A stretch of 64,000 nucleotides of DNA from an uncultured Paracoccaceae bacterium (GTDB taxonomy: Bacteria; Pseudomonadota; Alphaproteobacteria; Rhodobacterales; Rhodobacteraceae). The position numbers and the translations under genes are program-made. The notes under the pieces are model-generated. The model was not told the DNA's origin and did no database searches. It worked only from the letters and a program-made list of their open reading frames with translations. Below, piece after piece: positions 17,820 through 27,120 of this stretch. Numbering within the stretch: position 1 is the first letter of the stretch; each line of letters begins with the position of its first letter. Location: positions 1-64,000 of the forward strand of contig CANNFU010000005.1 of the NCBI GenBank assembly GCA_947503965.1, given 5' to 3'.

Positions 17820-18184
17820 TAGAACAGGACCGTGCCGAGAATGTACAACAGGGCAATCGACCAGGCCCAGCCCAGTCTGCGAAAGAGGCCCACAACCATC
17901 TGTACCGGCCACGGAACCAACAGACGCCAGGCCAGAGGCATCGCGGTAGACCCTGCACGACGAGGTGCAGGGCGTGGTTTGGGGGGCGGCAAAGGTGCGG
18001 ATGTGGCGCGCTGTTCCGCACCCCACGGGTTTGCTGCGGCTTTGGCGGTCTGATCCGCACTGCGCGGGATATCCACGGGCTGCGGTGCAGGGGCGGGCGG
18101 GTCAATCTGCCGCTTGTTCAAGGACCCGGTGTAAGCGGTCGAGGGGCCTTGGTAGCGGACATCTATCGGGTGATATTTGGACAT
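17819..18184 (-). CDS. Hypothetical small membrane protein (paralogue 1)
   Basis: A 121-residue protein of unknown function. It has the same opening pattern as its neighbour (MSKYHPIDVRY), a Pro-rich linker (PPAPAPQPVDIP, APLPPPKPRPAPRR) and a C-terminal membrane region (LLVPWPVQMVVGLFRRLGWAWSIALLYILGTVLF). I place the start at ATG 18184; a longer frame adds 25 residues without motif support. It is first of a two-gene unit on the minus strand. Confidence 0.68.
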   Translation of the reverse strand: MSKYHPIDVRYQGPSTAYTGSLNKRQIDPPAPAPQPVDIPRSADQTAKAAANPWGAEQRATSAPLPPPKPRPAPRRAGSTAMPLAWRLLVPWPVQMVVGLFRRLGWAWSIALLYILGTVLF

Positions 18185-18310
18185 GAACAGCGTGTTAACC
18201 AGAGAATTGGGCGTTTTTTGGACGGGTTGAAAATATGCCGCTACGTCAAGGCAAGGCATTGATGCTTATAGGAAAAAGACCGGACATGGTTATCTATGCA
18301 CAGCCAAAAA

Positions 18311-18336
18311 AAGGCGCCCCATCGGGCGCCTTTTGA
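18311..18336. terminator. Terminator downstream of glnA
   Basis: AAGGCGCCC (18311-18319) and GGGCGCCTT (18324-18332) form a 9-bp stem with T runs in both directions; the minus-strand tail has seven consecutive T. It ends the glnA transcript 31 bp past its stop. Confidence 0.85.
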
Positions 18337-18366
18337 TCTTCACATCGGGGGCCAGCCCCCAATGAA

Positions 18367-19773
18367 TTAGCAGCTGTAATACAGTTTGTATTCCATTGGG
18401 TGGGGTGTGTGCTCATAGGCGTACACCTCTTCCCATTTCAGCTCCATGTAGCCGTCCAGTTGGTCCTTGGTGAACACGTCACCGGCCAAAAGGAAGTCAT
18501 GATCGGCCTCAAGTGCTTCGAGCGCTTCGCGCAACGAACCGCAAACCGTTGGGATCTCGGCCAGCTCTTCTGGGGGCAGATCATACAGATCCTTGTCAGA
18601 CGATGGGCCGGGGTCGATCTTGTTCTTGATCCCGTCAAGGCCAGCCATCAGCAGGGCAGCAAAGCACAGGTAAGGGTTCGCCGCCGGATCAGGGAAGCGG
18701 GCCTCCACACGTTTTGCCTTGGGGCTTTCGGCCCATGGGATACGCACACAGCCCGACCGGTTGCGGGCGGAATAGGCGCGCAGAACGGGGGCTTCGAAGC
18801 CGGGGATCAGACGCTTGTAGCTGTTGGTCGATGGATTGGTGATCGCGTTCAGCGCTTTGGCGTGTTTCAGGATGCCACCGATGAAATAGAGCGCATCTTG
18901 CGACAGATCGGCGTATTTGTCGCCTGCAAACAAGGGCTTGCCATCTTTCCAGATCGACATGTTCACGTGCATACCGGTGCCGTTGTCGCCGGCTATCGGC
19001 TTGGGCATGAATGTCGCGGACTTGCCGTAGGCTTGGGCCACGTTGTGGATCACATATTTGTACTTCTGTAGCTCATCCGCCTGATGGGTCAGCGAGCCAA
19101 AGATCAGGCCAAGCTCGTGCTGGCAAGACGCGACTTCGTGGTGGTGCTTGTCGACCTTCATGCCCATCCGCTTCATCGTGGACAGCATTTCCGAACGCAT
19201 TTCCTGCGCGTCATCAATGGGGTTCACAGGGAAATAACCGCCCTTGATCCCAGGACGATGGCCGGTATTGCCCATCTCGTATTCTGTATCGGTGTTCCAT
19301 GCGCCATCCAGCGCGTCCACCTCGTAGGATACCTTGTTCATCGACACGCTGAAACGCACATCATCAAAGACAAAGAATTCGGCTTCGGGGCCGAAATAGG
19401 CGGTGTCGCCAATGCCGGATGACTTCAGGTAGGCTTCGGCCTTTACAGCGGTACCGCGGGGATCGCGCTCATAGGCTTCGCCTGTGTCAGGCTCGACAAT
19501 GTTGCAGTGAATGCAAACTGTTTTCTCCGCATAAAACGGATCAAGATAGGCGCTTTCGGCCTGTGGCATCAGTTTCATGTCGGATTGATCAATCGACTTC
19601 CACCCAGCAATGGAAGAACCGTCGAACATGAAGCCTTCTTCAAGAAAATCCTCATCCACCAGATCGGCAACAACAGTCACATGCTGCAGCTTGCCGCGTG
19701 GGTCCGTGAAACGAATGTCGACGTAATCGACCTCTTCGTCCTTAATCAGTTTCAGAACAGCTTTATTGTCCAT
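18367..19773 (-). CDS. glnA: Glutamine synthetase type I
   Basis: A 468-residue GSI enzyme that makes glutamine from glutamate, ammonia and ATP. Landmarks are [34 protein letters not shown], the NGTGMHVN(M)S loop, [10 protein letters not shown] and the adenylylation loop [10 protein letters not shown], whose tyrosine is the GlnE target. It follows glnB by 33 bp on the same strand, the classic alphaproteobacterial glnBA operon. AAAGGGACACC lies just before ATG 19773. Confidence 0.98.
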   Translation of the reverse strand: MDNKAVLKLIKDEEVDYVDIRFTDPRGKLQHVTVVADLVDEDFLEEGFMFDGSSIAGWKSIDQSDMKLMPQAESAYLDPFYAEKTVCIHCNIVEPDTGEAYERDPRGTAVKAEAYLKSSGIGDTAYFGPEAEFFVFDDVRFSVSMNKVSYEVDALDGAWNTDTEYEMGNTGHRPGIKGGYFPVNPIDDAQEMRSEMLSTMKRMGMKVDKHHHEVASCQHELGLIFGSLTHQADELQKYKYVIHNVAQAYGKSATFMPKPIAGDNGTGMHVNMSIWKDGKPLFAGDKYADLSQDALYFIGGILKHAKALNAITNPSTNSYKRLIPGFEAPVLRAYSARNRSGCVRIPWAESPKAKRVEARFPDPAANPYLCFAALLMAGLDGIKNKIDPGPSSDKDLYDLPPEELAEIPTVCGSLREALEALEADHDFLLAGDVFTKDQLDGYMELKWEEVYAYEHTPHPMEYKLYYSC

Positions 19774-19806
19774 CTATGGTGTCCCTTTTCCTAGCAGATT
19801 TATGGG

Positions 19807-20175
<369 letters not shown>

Positions 20176-20321
20176 TCAGTGGTCAGACCATTTCTCTTGC
20201 AAAGGAACAATTCGTGGCAGAGCCTTACGGCAAGCTGGTCAGGGGAAAGCATATGTGTTGCCTAATTTTTGTGCAACTCGCCCGTTGATCGGGCGGAATA
20301 CGAACTTGAGGTGCTGAAACC

Positions 20322-22046
20322 ATGACCGAACTGCTGACCGCTGCCCAAATGCGCGCCATCGAACAGGCCGCGATTGAGAGTGGCGCGGTCACCGGACTGG
20401 AGCTGATGGAGCGTGCCGGGCAGCGGGTGGTGGACGCGATTTTCGCGGAATGGCCGGAATTGGCTGCGCCAAAACCGTCCGCGCCTGCGGCGGGCGGGGC
20501 CGGGGGTTCCACCCCCTCGCCGCTGCGCGGCTCACCCCCGGAGTATTTGGGGCAAGATGATAACGCGCGTCGGGCCGTGGTGCTTTGCGGCCCGGGCAAT
20601 AATGGCGGCGACGGGTTTGTCGTTGCGAGATTGTTGAAAGAGGCCGGTTGGGATGTGGAGGTGTTTCTGTACGGAGACGCCGACAAGCTGCCGCCGGATG
20701 CGAAGGTGAATTACGAAAGATGGGTCGCGCAGAATCCCCTTAATCGACATGGATCTCTTTTCAAAGGTGAAGAACTAATCATTGATGCGATCTTCGGCAC
20801 TGGCGTCAAACGTCCCTCCGAAGGCGCTTTTCGTGACGCAATCCGTTCCTTGGGCATCAAGCGATTGGGCGATGCAGCGCCAAAGGTTGTTGGGATCGAT
20901 ATGCCATCGGGACTTTGCGCAGATAGTGGAAAGCCCATTGGTGTTGTGGTGCGTGCCGATCTCACGGTCTCAACCGGTCCTCTCAAGGTCGGACACATTG
21001 TCGATGATGGCCCGTCAAATTGCGGCAAGCTACGATCCGTTGACATAGGTGTTTATCCCTGGCGCGCAGACCAGAGTGACAAATCGTTCATGTCGGAGCT
21101 TGGCAACGTCATACAGCGCCCGGGGCCCGAATATTGGGGCTTTTCAGAAGCGCTTTCGAAATCGGAGGCAGGCCACAAATATTCGCACGGCCACGTCCTC
21201 ATACTTTCCGGTGGTGTGGGCAAGGGGGGTGCCGCCCGTCTGGCTGGGCGTGCCGCCCTCCGTGTCGGGGCGGGGGCCGTGACCGTCGGCCAGCCGCCCG
21301 CTGCGCTGATCGAAAATGCTGCCCAGCTCAATGCCATCATGTTGACCGCCATCAAGGATGCCGCGCAACTTGCGGAAATCCTGCAGGACACGCGCATCAA
21401 CGCGCTCTGCATCGGTCCCGGCCTCGGCTTGGGTGCGCGGGAACGGGCACTGCTGATCACCGCTCTGGAAATCACCCGTCCCGGGCTTGACCCGGGACCT
21501 CAAACAGGCGGCCAAAGTAGAGGCCCCGGAACAAGCCCGGGGCGGGGTCTTGTGCTGGATGCCGATGCGCTCACCTTGATCGCACAGGACGAAACCCTCT
21601 TCGCCAAACTCCACGAAAACTGTATCCTCACCCCGCATGCGGGCGAATTCGCGCGCCTCTTCCCCGACATCGCCGAAAAACTGAACGCTCCCGCCACCAC
21701 AGGCCCCGCCTATTCGAAGGTCGACGCGACCCGTGATGCTGCGAAACGGGCAGGGTGTGTGGCGCTTTTCAAGGGGCCCGATACGGTGATCGCCGACCCG
21801 TCCGGGCGCTGCAGCATCAACGCCTCCGTCTACGAACGCGCCGCCCCTTGGCTTGCCACCGCAGGCTCCGGCGATGTGCTGGCCGGCTTCATCACCGGCC
21901 TCCTTGCCCGCGGCTTTGCGCCCATGCAGGCCGCCGAAACCGGGGCCTGGCTGCACACCGAATGCGCCCTCAGCTTCGGCCCCGGTCTGATCGCCGAAGA
22001 CCTGCCGGAAGAACTCCCCAACGTCTTTCGTAAACTGGGGTTATAA
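20322..22046 (+). CDS. Bifunctional NAD(P)H-hydrate epimerase / ADP-dependent dehydratase
   Basis: A 574-residue repair enzyme. The N-terminal YjeF_N domain (to about residue 240; GPGNNGGDGFVVARLL, DAIFGTG, GIDMPSGL) epimerises hydrated NAD(P)HX. The C-terminal kinase-like domain (about 250-574; HVLILSGGVGKGGAARLAGRAALRVGAG, LTPHAGEFARLFPD, TAGSGDVLAGFITGLLARG) dehydrates it using ADP. It is longer than the usual 500-530 residues because of two low-complexity inserts, at about residues 50-80 and 385-407. Both coincide with palindromic DNA repeats. The core motifs around them are intact, so the enzyme is probably functional. Confidence 0.93.
   Translation: MTELLTAAQMRAIEQAAIESGAVTGLELMERAGQRVVDAIFAEWPELAAPKPSAPAAGGAGGSTPSPLRGSPPEYLGQDDNARRAVVLCGPGNNGGDGFVVARLLKEAGWDVEVFLYGDADKLPPDAKVNYERWVAQNPLNRHGSLFKGEELIIDAIFGTGVKRPSEGAFRDAIRSLGIKRLGDAAPKVVGIDMPSGLCADSGKPIGVVVRADLTVSTGPLKVGHIVDDGPSNCGKLRSVDIGVYPWRADQSDKSFMSELGNVIQRPGPEYWGFSEALSKSEAGHKYSHGHVLILSGGVGKGGAARLAGRAALRVGAGAVTVGQPPAALIENAAQLNAIMLTAIKDAAQLAEILQDTRINALCIGPGLGLGARERALLITALEITRPGLDPGPQTGGQSRGPGTSPGRGLVLDADALTLIAQDETLFAKLHENCILTPHAGEFARLFPDIAEKLNAPATTGPAYSKVDATRDAAKRAGCVALFKGPDTVIADPSGRCSINASVYERAAPWLATAGSGDVLAGFITGLLARGFAPMQAAETGAWLHTECALSFGPGLIAEDLPEELPNVFRKLGL
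20495..20562. repeat. Palindromic repeat element inside the epimerase domain
   Basis: The stretch has a GGGGGT-TCC-ACCCCC palindrome at 20502-20516, a GC-rich middle and an end reading CCCCCGGAGTATTTGGGGC. I recall near-identical intergenic elements as abundant in Rhodobacterales genomes. It is in frame (GGSTPSPLRGSPPEYLG) between the two halves of the epimerase nucleotide-binding region. Confidence 0.6.
21478..21545. repeat. Second palindromic repeat element, dehydratase domain
   Basis: GTCCCGGG-CTTGA-CCCGGGAC (21478-21498) is followed after about 25 bp by GCCCCGG-AACAA-G-CCCGGGGC (21523-21543). The two halves are imperfect inverted copies of each other. The translation RPGLDPGPQ is a familiar product of a dispersed alphaproteobacterial palindromic repeat. 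It is in frame. Confidence 0.7.
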
Positions 22047-22135
22047 CCCTCAATTTTCTGCTCGCATCCCCCAACGACCTTTGCTAGAAGGCGCGCAACA
22101 TCGGGGCAGGCGCAGGCTTGCCCTTTATTGATCAT

Positions 22136-22220
22136 GCGGGTGTGGCGGAATTGGTAGACGCACCAGATTTAGGTTCTGGCGCCGCAAGGCGTGGGGGTTC
22201 AAGTCCCTTCACCCGCACCA
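22136..22220 (+). tRNA. tRNA-Leu (anticodon UAG)
   Basis: An 85-nt class II tRNA with encoded CCA. GCGGGTG pairs with CACCCGC in the acceptor stem; the anticodon arm CCAGA-TTTAGGT-TCTGG gives anticodon TAG (reads CUA and related Leu codons); a long variable arm (CGCCGCAAGGCG) and the T-loop GGTTCAAGTCC are present. Confidence 0.97.
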
Positions 22221-22247
22221 GGAACACGAGAAAAGGACGGATAACAG

Positions 22248-23579
22248 ATGCAGGTCACCGAGACCCTGAACGAAGGCCTCAAGCGCGGTTACGCGATCAC
22301 GGTCACTGCCGCTGAACTTGACGCGAAAGTCGAAGAAAAGCTGAAAGAAGCGCAGCCAAGCGTGGAAATGAAGGGGTTTCGCAAGGGCAAAGTGCCAATG
22401 GCGCTGTTGCGCAAGCAGTTCGGTCAACGTCTGATGGGTGAATCGATGCAGGAAAGCATTGATGGTGCCGTGTCCAAGCATCTTGAGGAAAGCGGCGACC
22501 GTCCCGCTGCCCAGCCCGAAATGAAGATGACCAACGAGGACTGGAAAGAAGGCGACGACGTGAATGTCGAAATCTCTTACGAAAAGCTCCCCGATATCGA
22601 AGAGGTCGATTTTTCCAAGATCAAGCTGGAACGCCTAGTCGTGAAAGCCGATGACGAGTCCGTCAAAGAAGCGCTTGATAACCTTGCCGAAAGCCCACAG
22701 GCCGTGACCTACGAGGCCAAGAAGGGTGCTGCGAAGGATGGCGATCAGGTTGTTCTGGACTTCGTCGGTAAAGTGGACGGCGAACCCTTTGAAGGGGGTG
22801 CGGCGGAAGACTATCCGCTTGTGCTCGGCTCCAACTCTTTCATTCCCGGTTTTGAAGAGGGGCTGCTGAAGGTCAAGGCAGGCGACGAAAAAGACGTCGA
22901 AGTGACCTTCCCCGAAGATTATCAGGCCGAGAACCTGGCCGGTAAAAAGGCGGTCTTTACCTGCACCATCAAAGAGGTGAAGGGACCGAAAAAGCCGAAG
23001 ATTGACGATGAACTGGCCAAGAAATTCGGTGCTGAAGACCTTGAAGCGCTGAAAGCCCAGATCATCGAACGGCTTGAGGCTGAATATACCGGCGCGTCGC
23101 GTGCGGTCGCCAAGCGTGGCTTGCTTGATGTGCTTGATAAAAAAGTGAAATTTGACCTACCGCAGTCGCTGGTTGATGCCGAAGCGGGCCAGATCGCCCA
23201 TCAGTTGTGGCATGAAGAAAACCCGGATGTGGAAGGGCATGATCACCCCGAGATCAAGCCGACCAAAGAGCATGTCAAACTGGCCGAACGCCGGGTGAAG
23301 CTGGGTCTGCTGCTGGCCGATATCGGTCAGAAGGCCGAAGTGAAGGTCACCGATCAGGAAATGACCCAAGCGATCATGAACCAGGCGCGCCAGTATCCTG
23401 GCCAGGAGCGCCAGTTCTTTGAATTCGTTCAGAAAAACGCGCAGTTTCGGCAGCAGTTGCAAGCGCCATTATTCGAAGACAAGGTTGTCGAACATATCTT
23501 CGAACAGGCTGCCGTAAAGGAAAAAGAGGTCAGCAAGGAAGACCTGCAAAAGGCTGTCGAGAAGCTGGAAGAAGAGTAA
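22248..23579 (+). CDS. tig: Trigger factor chaperone
   Basis: A 443-residue ribosome-associated chaperone and peptidyl-prolyl isomerase. The ribosome-docking signature [17 protein letters not shown] is at about residues 43-59. An FKBP-type PPIase domain ([20 protein letters not shown]..., about 160-240) follows, then the helical substrate-binding C-terminal domain, ending in a charged tail. AAAAGGACGGATAACAG precedes ATG 22248. It follows the tRNA-Leu gene closely and has its own strong terminator. Confidence 0.97.
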   Translation: MQVTETLNEGLKRGYAITVTAAELDAKVEEKLKEAQPSVEMKGFRKGKVPMALLRKQFGQRLMGESMQESIDGAVSKHLEESGDRPAAQPEMKMTNEDWKEGDDVNVEISYEKLPDIEEVDFSKIKLERLVVKADDESVKEALDNLAESPQAVTYEAKKGAAKDGDQVVLDFVGKVDGEPFEGGAAEDYPLVLGSNSFIPGFEEGLLKVKAGDEKDVEVTFPEDYQAENLAGKKAVFTCTIKEVKGPKKPKIDDELAKKFGAEDLEALKAQIIERLEAEYTGASRAVAKRGLLDVLDKKVKFDLPQSLVDAEAGQIAHQLWHEENPDVEGHDHPEIKPTKEHVKLAERRVKLGLLLADIGQKAEVKVTDQEMTQAIMNQARQYPGQERQFFEFVQKNAQFRQQLQAPLFEDKVVEHIFEQAAVKEKEVSKEDLQKAVEKLEEE

Positions 23580-23602
23580 ATCAGCGACATCGGTTTCAAG
23601 AA

Positions 23603-23630
23603 GGGCATCCTGCGGGGTGCCCTTTTTTTT
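23603..23630 (+). terminator. Terminator of tig
   Basis: GGGCATCC and GGGGTGCCC form a stem with one G-U pair and a short loop, followed by eight T residues ending at 23630. It lies 23 bp past the tig stop. Confidence 0.9.
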
Positions 23631-23917
23631 GTTTTGCCCGGGTGTGGCAGGACGCTTGGATCTGATCATGTGGATTTGGTGCAAGGATCAGTTTGGCGTT
23701 TTGGAACATGCCAGAAGGTGTCCAGCGTCTTCCTGTCCTATGCAATAACAACGTCTCGTCGACGCCGCCGCATATTGGGAAAACGGTATCGCGTTTTGAC
23801 AGCAGGCAGCGGTTTGGCCCGCCTCAATAATGGCGGGCCGTTGCCACTCAGTAGAAAAATATTTCGTATCGTGATCCCCGAAATACCGGGGCGCGGCGTA
23901 CTAACAATGTGGTCACC

Positions 23918-23932
23918 TTAACGTAAGGTTAA
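23918..23932. promoter_or_regulatory. Candidate CtrA-binding site (full TTAA-N7-TTAA)
   Basis: TTAA at 23918-23921, seven bases CGTAAGG, TTAA at 23929-23932, matching the established alphaproteobacterial CtrA consensus. It is not in front of any annotated gene. Confidence 0.45.
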
Positions 23933-24035
23933 CTCTACCGCTGTGTCGAATGGCACAGAACGAAGACTTTCTGTTCGAAAATGGCCTGAACCGCCGCAAC
24001 AGACGGTTTTTAATCTGCGACGCGAGGGGAGGTAT

Positions 24036-24067
24036 TGTACGTACAGTGTATGTACAGGTTCTGTACG
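24036..24067. promoter_or_regulatory. Cluster of TGTAC half-sites
   Basis: Palindrome TGTACGTACA (24036-24045), overlapping-type copy TGTATGTACA (24047-24056) and CTGTACG (24061-24067), with the inverted form CCATACAGG just after. Iterated half-sites suggest an operator; the regulator is unknown. Confidence 0.3.
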
Positions 24068-24121
24068 CAAACCATACAGGATGAAACATGCCGATTTGGG
24101 ATGTTCACTTCTGTCGCTGTA

Positions 24122-24757
24122 TCACTCATCGTAAAGCCGGTTTTTGTCATTATGACGCAGCCGGAGGTCGATTTCTTCCAGGGTCATATCCGGATTGGCC
24201 TGGTCGGCAATGGCTTCGGCATAGGTTGGCAATCCGTCGGTCGGGGCCGCATGGTCCGGTGCCCACAGCCGAGACCGGATAATCGCCTTGCCACAGTGAT
24301 AGAACGCCTCTTCCACATGCACCAGAATTGCAAAATCCGGGACGCGCCCCTTTATCGCCATGTCTTCCCGCAAATGCGCGTCCCGGACAATTTGCGCCGT
24401 GCCATTGACGCGCACGACCTCATTGCGGTTCGGCACCATAAAAACAAGCCCGATGCGACCTGTTTGCAGGATGTTGCGGAAACTGTCGAAGCGATGATTG
24501 CCGGGGCGATCTGGTATGGCGAGCATCTTGTCATCCAGTACCTGCACAAACCCCGCCGGGTCCCCCTTGGGCGAGGCATCAAGCCGACCCGCCTGATCGA
24601 CTGTGGACATTACCAGAAAGGGCGAGCGTTCAATCCAGATCCTGCAGTGCCGATCAATATGGTCGAGGATCTTGGTCTTTTGGGCGTCGTGGATTCCATC
24701 GATCACAGCACGGATTTCGCGTTCCGTCGTCAGGACATCGGTCGCCTGATATGTCAT
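24122..24757 (-). CDS. Pyridoxamine 5'-phosphate oxidase family FMN-binding protein
   Basis: A 211-residue protein of the PPOX/split-barrel flavoprotein superfamily, close to the MSMEG_1061-type FMN-dependent group. Landmarks: SPFLVMSTVDQAGRLDASPKGDPAGFVQVLDDKMLAIPDRPGNHRFDSFRNILQTGRIGLVFMVP and VRVNGTAQIV. It probably binds FMN or F420-like flavin; substrate unknown. ATG 24757 (MTYQATDV) follows GGGGAGACGGAAG. It stands alone, with no co-directional close neighbour. Confidence 0.85.
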   Translation of the reverse strand: MTYQATDVLTTEREIRAVIDGIHDAQKTKILDHIDRHCRIWIERSPFLVMSTVDQAGRLDASPKGDPAGFVQVLDDKMLAIPDRPGNHRFDSFRNILQTGRIGLVFMVPNRNEVVRVNGTAQIVRDAHLREDMAIKGRVPDFAILVHVEEAFYHCGKAIIRSRLWAPDHAAPTDGLPTYAEAIADQANPDMTLEEIDLRLRHNDKNRLYDE

Positions 24758-24840
24758 CTTCCGTCTCCCCACTGACTGATCTTACCCTAACGGCAAATGT
24801 CGGGATGAGGGAAGGTCCGCTGGATTGGCCACTTCGCAAA

Positions 24841-24872
24841 AAGGCCGCCCCTGCTGGGACGGCCTTTTTTCG
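24841..24872. terminator. Terminator of the rpsF-rpsR-rplI operon
   Basis: GGCCGCCCC and GGGACGGCC form a strong stem with T runs on both strands (five on the minus side), 28 bp beyond the rplI stop. Confidence 0.85.
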
Positions 24873-24893
24873 TTTGAGAATAAGGTTTTGGCC

Positions 24894-25529
24894 TTACTTT
24901 TCGTCTTCTGCAGTATCGTCATCTGACGCTGTTTCGACACCGGCGGTTTGCGCCAGATCATCGTCGTCTGATGCTGCGGCACCGATATCGTCAAACAGCT
25001 CCTGAATTTCAAACTCAGCAGCGGCCTCTTCCTCGGCGGCCAGTTCGGCGATGGATTTGCCGGCTTCCTGTAGTTCAGCCTCTTCAACCGAACGTGCGAC
25101 GTTCAGCGTGATGGTTGCTTCGACTTCCGGGTGCAGAACAACGTTGACGTTGTGCAGACCCAGTTCCTTGATCGGGCCAAGCAGCACAACCTGTTTTTTG
25201 TCGACCGAGAAACCGGCCTCTGTCGCGGCGTCGGCGGCGTCACGGGTGGTGACAGAACCGTAAAGCGAACCGCCATCCGATGCAGAGCGGATCACGATGA
25301 ACTTTTGACCGTCCAGCTTGGCAGCAAGTGCTTCAGCTTCTTTCTTGGTCTCAAGATTGCGTGCTTCCATCTGGGCTTTTTCAGCTTCGAAACGGGCCAT
25401 GTTGGCCGCGTTCACGCGCAGCGCCTTGCCCTGCGGCAACAGGTAGTTGCGCGCATAGCCTTCCTTGACGGAAACGACTTCGCCCATCTGACCCAGCTTC
25501 GCGACGCGCTCAAGTAGAATGATATCCAT
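24894..25529 (-). CDS. rplI: 50S ribosomal protein L9
   Basis: A 211-residue L9. The N-terminal 23S-binding domain [37 protein letters not shown] and the connecting helix are canonical, as is the second domain ([28 protein letters not shown]). After about residue 150 it carries an Ala/Glu/Asp-rich tail ([26 protein letters not shown]...) absent from the roughly 150-residue E. coli protein. It is last gene of the S6-S18-L9 operon. Confidence 0.97.
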   Translation of the reverse strand: MDIILLERVAKLGQMGEVVSVKEGYARNYLLPQGKALRVNAANMARFEAEKAQMEARNLETKKEAEALAAKLDGQKFIVIRSASDGGSLYGSVTTRDAADAATEAGFSVDKKQVVLLGPIKELGLHNVNVVLHPEVEATITLNVARSVEEAELQEAGKSIAELAAEEEAAAEFEIQELFDDIGAAASDDDDLAQTAGVETASDDDTAEDEK

Positions 25530-25539
25530 GGGATTTTCC

Positions 25540-25767
25540 TTACTTTACGGCGTAGGGCAGCAGGGCGAGGAACCGGGCACGCTTGATCGCACGGGCGAGT
25601 GCGCGCTGGTTCTTGGCACCGACAGCGGTGATACGGGCGGGCACGATCTTGCCACGCTCAGAGATGTAGCGCTGCAGCAGGCGTGTGTCCTTGTAGTCGA
25701 TCTTGGGGGCGTTATCGCCATCAAACGGATCGGACTTGCGACGGCGGAAAAATGGTTTCGTTGCCAT
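25540..25767 (-). CDS. rpsR: 30S ribosomal protein S18
   Basis: A 75-residue S18, with the family core [50 protein letters not shown]. It binds next to S6 on the 30S platform. It lies 20 bp after rpsF and 10 bp before rplI on the same strand. Confidence 0.98.
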   Translation of the reverse strand: MATKPFFRRRKSDPFDGDNAPKIDYKDTRLLQRYISERGKIVPARITAVGAKNQRALARAIKRARFLALLPYAVK

Positions 25768-25787
25768 GATTTATGGTCCTTTCCTGA

Positions 25788-26141
25788 TCAGCGGCGTTCG
25801 CGGCGGTCGCCACGTTCTTCGCGCTTTTGCATCTGTACCGAGGGGCCTTCTTCGTGGGCGTCGACCTTGATGGTCAGCACGCGCATCACGTCTTCATGCA
25901 GGCGCATCAGGCGTTCCATTTCCTGCACGGCAGGCGCGGGCGCATCGGTGCGCATGAAGGCATAATGCCCCTTGCGGTTCTTGTTGATCTTGTAGGCCAT
26001 CGTCTTGACGCCCCAGTATTCGTTTTCCAGCAGCTTGCCGCCGTTGTCGGCAAGAACGGTTCCGAAATGTTCGATGAGGCTTTCAGCTTGCGTGTTGGAC
26101 AGGTCCTGACGCGCAATCATGACATGCTCGTATAGCGGCAT
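25788..26141 (-). CDS. rpsF: 30S ribosomal protein S6
   Basis: A 117-residue S6, opening MPLYEHVMIARQDLSNTQAESLIEHFG, with the conserved YWGVKTMAYKINKNRKGHYAFM segment and a C-terminal Arg/Glu-rich tail. It heads the rpsF-rpsR-rplI operon; upstream is a 262-bp divergent promoter region. Confidence 0.98.
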   Translation of the reverse strand: MPLYEHVMIARQDLSNTQAESLIEHFGTVLADNGGKLLENEYWGVKTMAYKINKNRKGHYAFMRTDAPAPAVQEMERLMRLHEDVMRVLTIKVDAHEEGPSVQMQKREERGDRRERR

Positions 26142-26403
26142 GCTTACTCCAGTTCATATATCGGCGCATTTCAAAGGATGGGCGGTTTGACCTTCTGCGT
26201 CCCATCCACGAGAGGCTGCGCAGTTCATACACTTTGCAGAAGGATGCGGCCTTATACATAGCTTGCGGGGTGATGCAAGCCTTGCGCAGCGGAAGTTGAG
26301 TCCGATTGGCAACAATCTGAAATTTCTTAACGATGCCTTGAGGTTGCCCATATATTGCCCGGTTTACTGTGCAAAACAAGAACATCGAGCAAGGAGTGTG
26401 CAC

Positions 26404-26991
26404 ATGTCGGACATGCCAGCATCAGTCGTCGGGTTTCAAGACCACCTGGCCAAATCGTCCAGCTTTACGGTTGAAGACATTTATTGGGGCTACATCATCC
26501 GGTCAGGTCGCGGCCCGTCCTTGGGCGTGGCAATCGCGCAGGCTGTCTGCTTCTTTTTTGGCATGTGTTTGCTGACTGCTGCTGCGGGTCTGTTGCTTCT
26601 TCCAACACTGTTCTTTGACGGGGGTATTGGTACGATACGGCTTGGTGCAGCGGCATTGTTCGGTACGTTTGCAGCCTATCTTTTGTGGTTCGCAAGCCGG
26701 GGTACCCAAGCCGAAGTGCATGTCGATACCAGTGTCGGCGAAGTCCGCGAGGTGATCTGCAACCGAGCGGGCAAACCCACAACTGTTGGTGCATTCGGGT
26801 TTGATACGATTGGTGGCATCTATTTGAATACCGACGAAACGACCAACAGTGCTGTTCTGTCACTGCGTTATCGTAATACGTCGCAGACGGTCATGGTTGC
26901 CGAAGGCACCGAGGCACAGTTGGTGGGATTGCGTGATCGGCTGGCGAATGACCTGATGGTCACACCAACGACGGCAGCCCGTGCCGCCTAA
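26404..26991 (+). CDS. Conserved two-TM membrane protein of unknown function
   Basis: A 195-residue protein. After a soluble N terminus (about 40 residues) it has two adjacent hydrophobic segments (VAIAQAVCFFFGMCLLTAAAGLLLLPTLF; LGAAALFGTFAAYLLWFASRG). A C-terminal beta-rich domain of about 100 residues follows (AEVHVDTSVGEVREVICNRAGK...). I do not recognise a family. ATG 26404 is chosen for AAGGAG 9 bp upstream; the open frame extends 47 codons further upstream without a ribosome site. It is divergent from rpsF. Confidence 0.75.
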   Translation: MSDMPASVVGFQDHLAKSSSFTVEDIYWGYIIRSGRGPSLGVAIAQAVCFFFGMCLLTAAAGLLLLPTLFFDGGIGTIRLGAAALFGTFAAYLLWFASRGTQAEVHVDTSVGEVREVICNRAGKPTTVGAFGFDTIGGIYLNTDETTNSAVLSLRYRNTSQTVMVAEGTEAQLVGLRDRLANDLMVTPTTAARAA

Positions 26992-27120
26992 GGCGAAAAC
27001 ACGCCGAAATTCCCCAATCCTGTGTGGCTGAACAGAATTTGTTCGGAATTGTAGAGTTGCTCAAACCGTCTGCGCGCTATCTTTGTGGTTTATGACCTTA
27101 ACCCACATAAGGAGCTTCTT

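Larger units (their letters stand above)
23580..24121. other. Gene-less 542-bp convergent gap with CtrA-type box and GTAC repeats
   Basis: Beyond the tig terminator I find no convincing coding frame; candidates of 63-95 codons have arginine-rich, unmotivated translations. The gap does hold a perfect TTAA-N7-TTAA box (23918-23932) and a cluster of TGTAC half-sites (24036-24067). Both hint at a transcript starting here toward the plus strand. Confidence 0.45.

Noticed and set aside
21144..21956. 270-codon minus-strand frame opposite the NAD(P)HX enzyme
   Set aside because: Shadow of a well-supported gene; no motif.
23943..24134. 63-codon small protein in the tig-PPOX gap
   Set aside because: No ribosome site and an unconvincing Arg-rich translation; kept only as a reason to look for a transcript.
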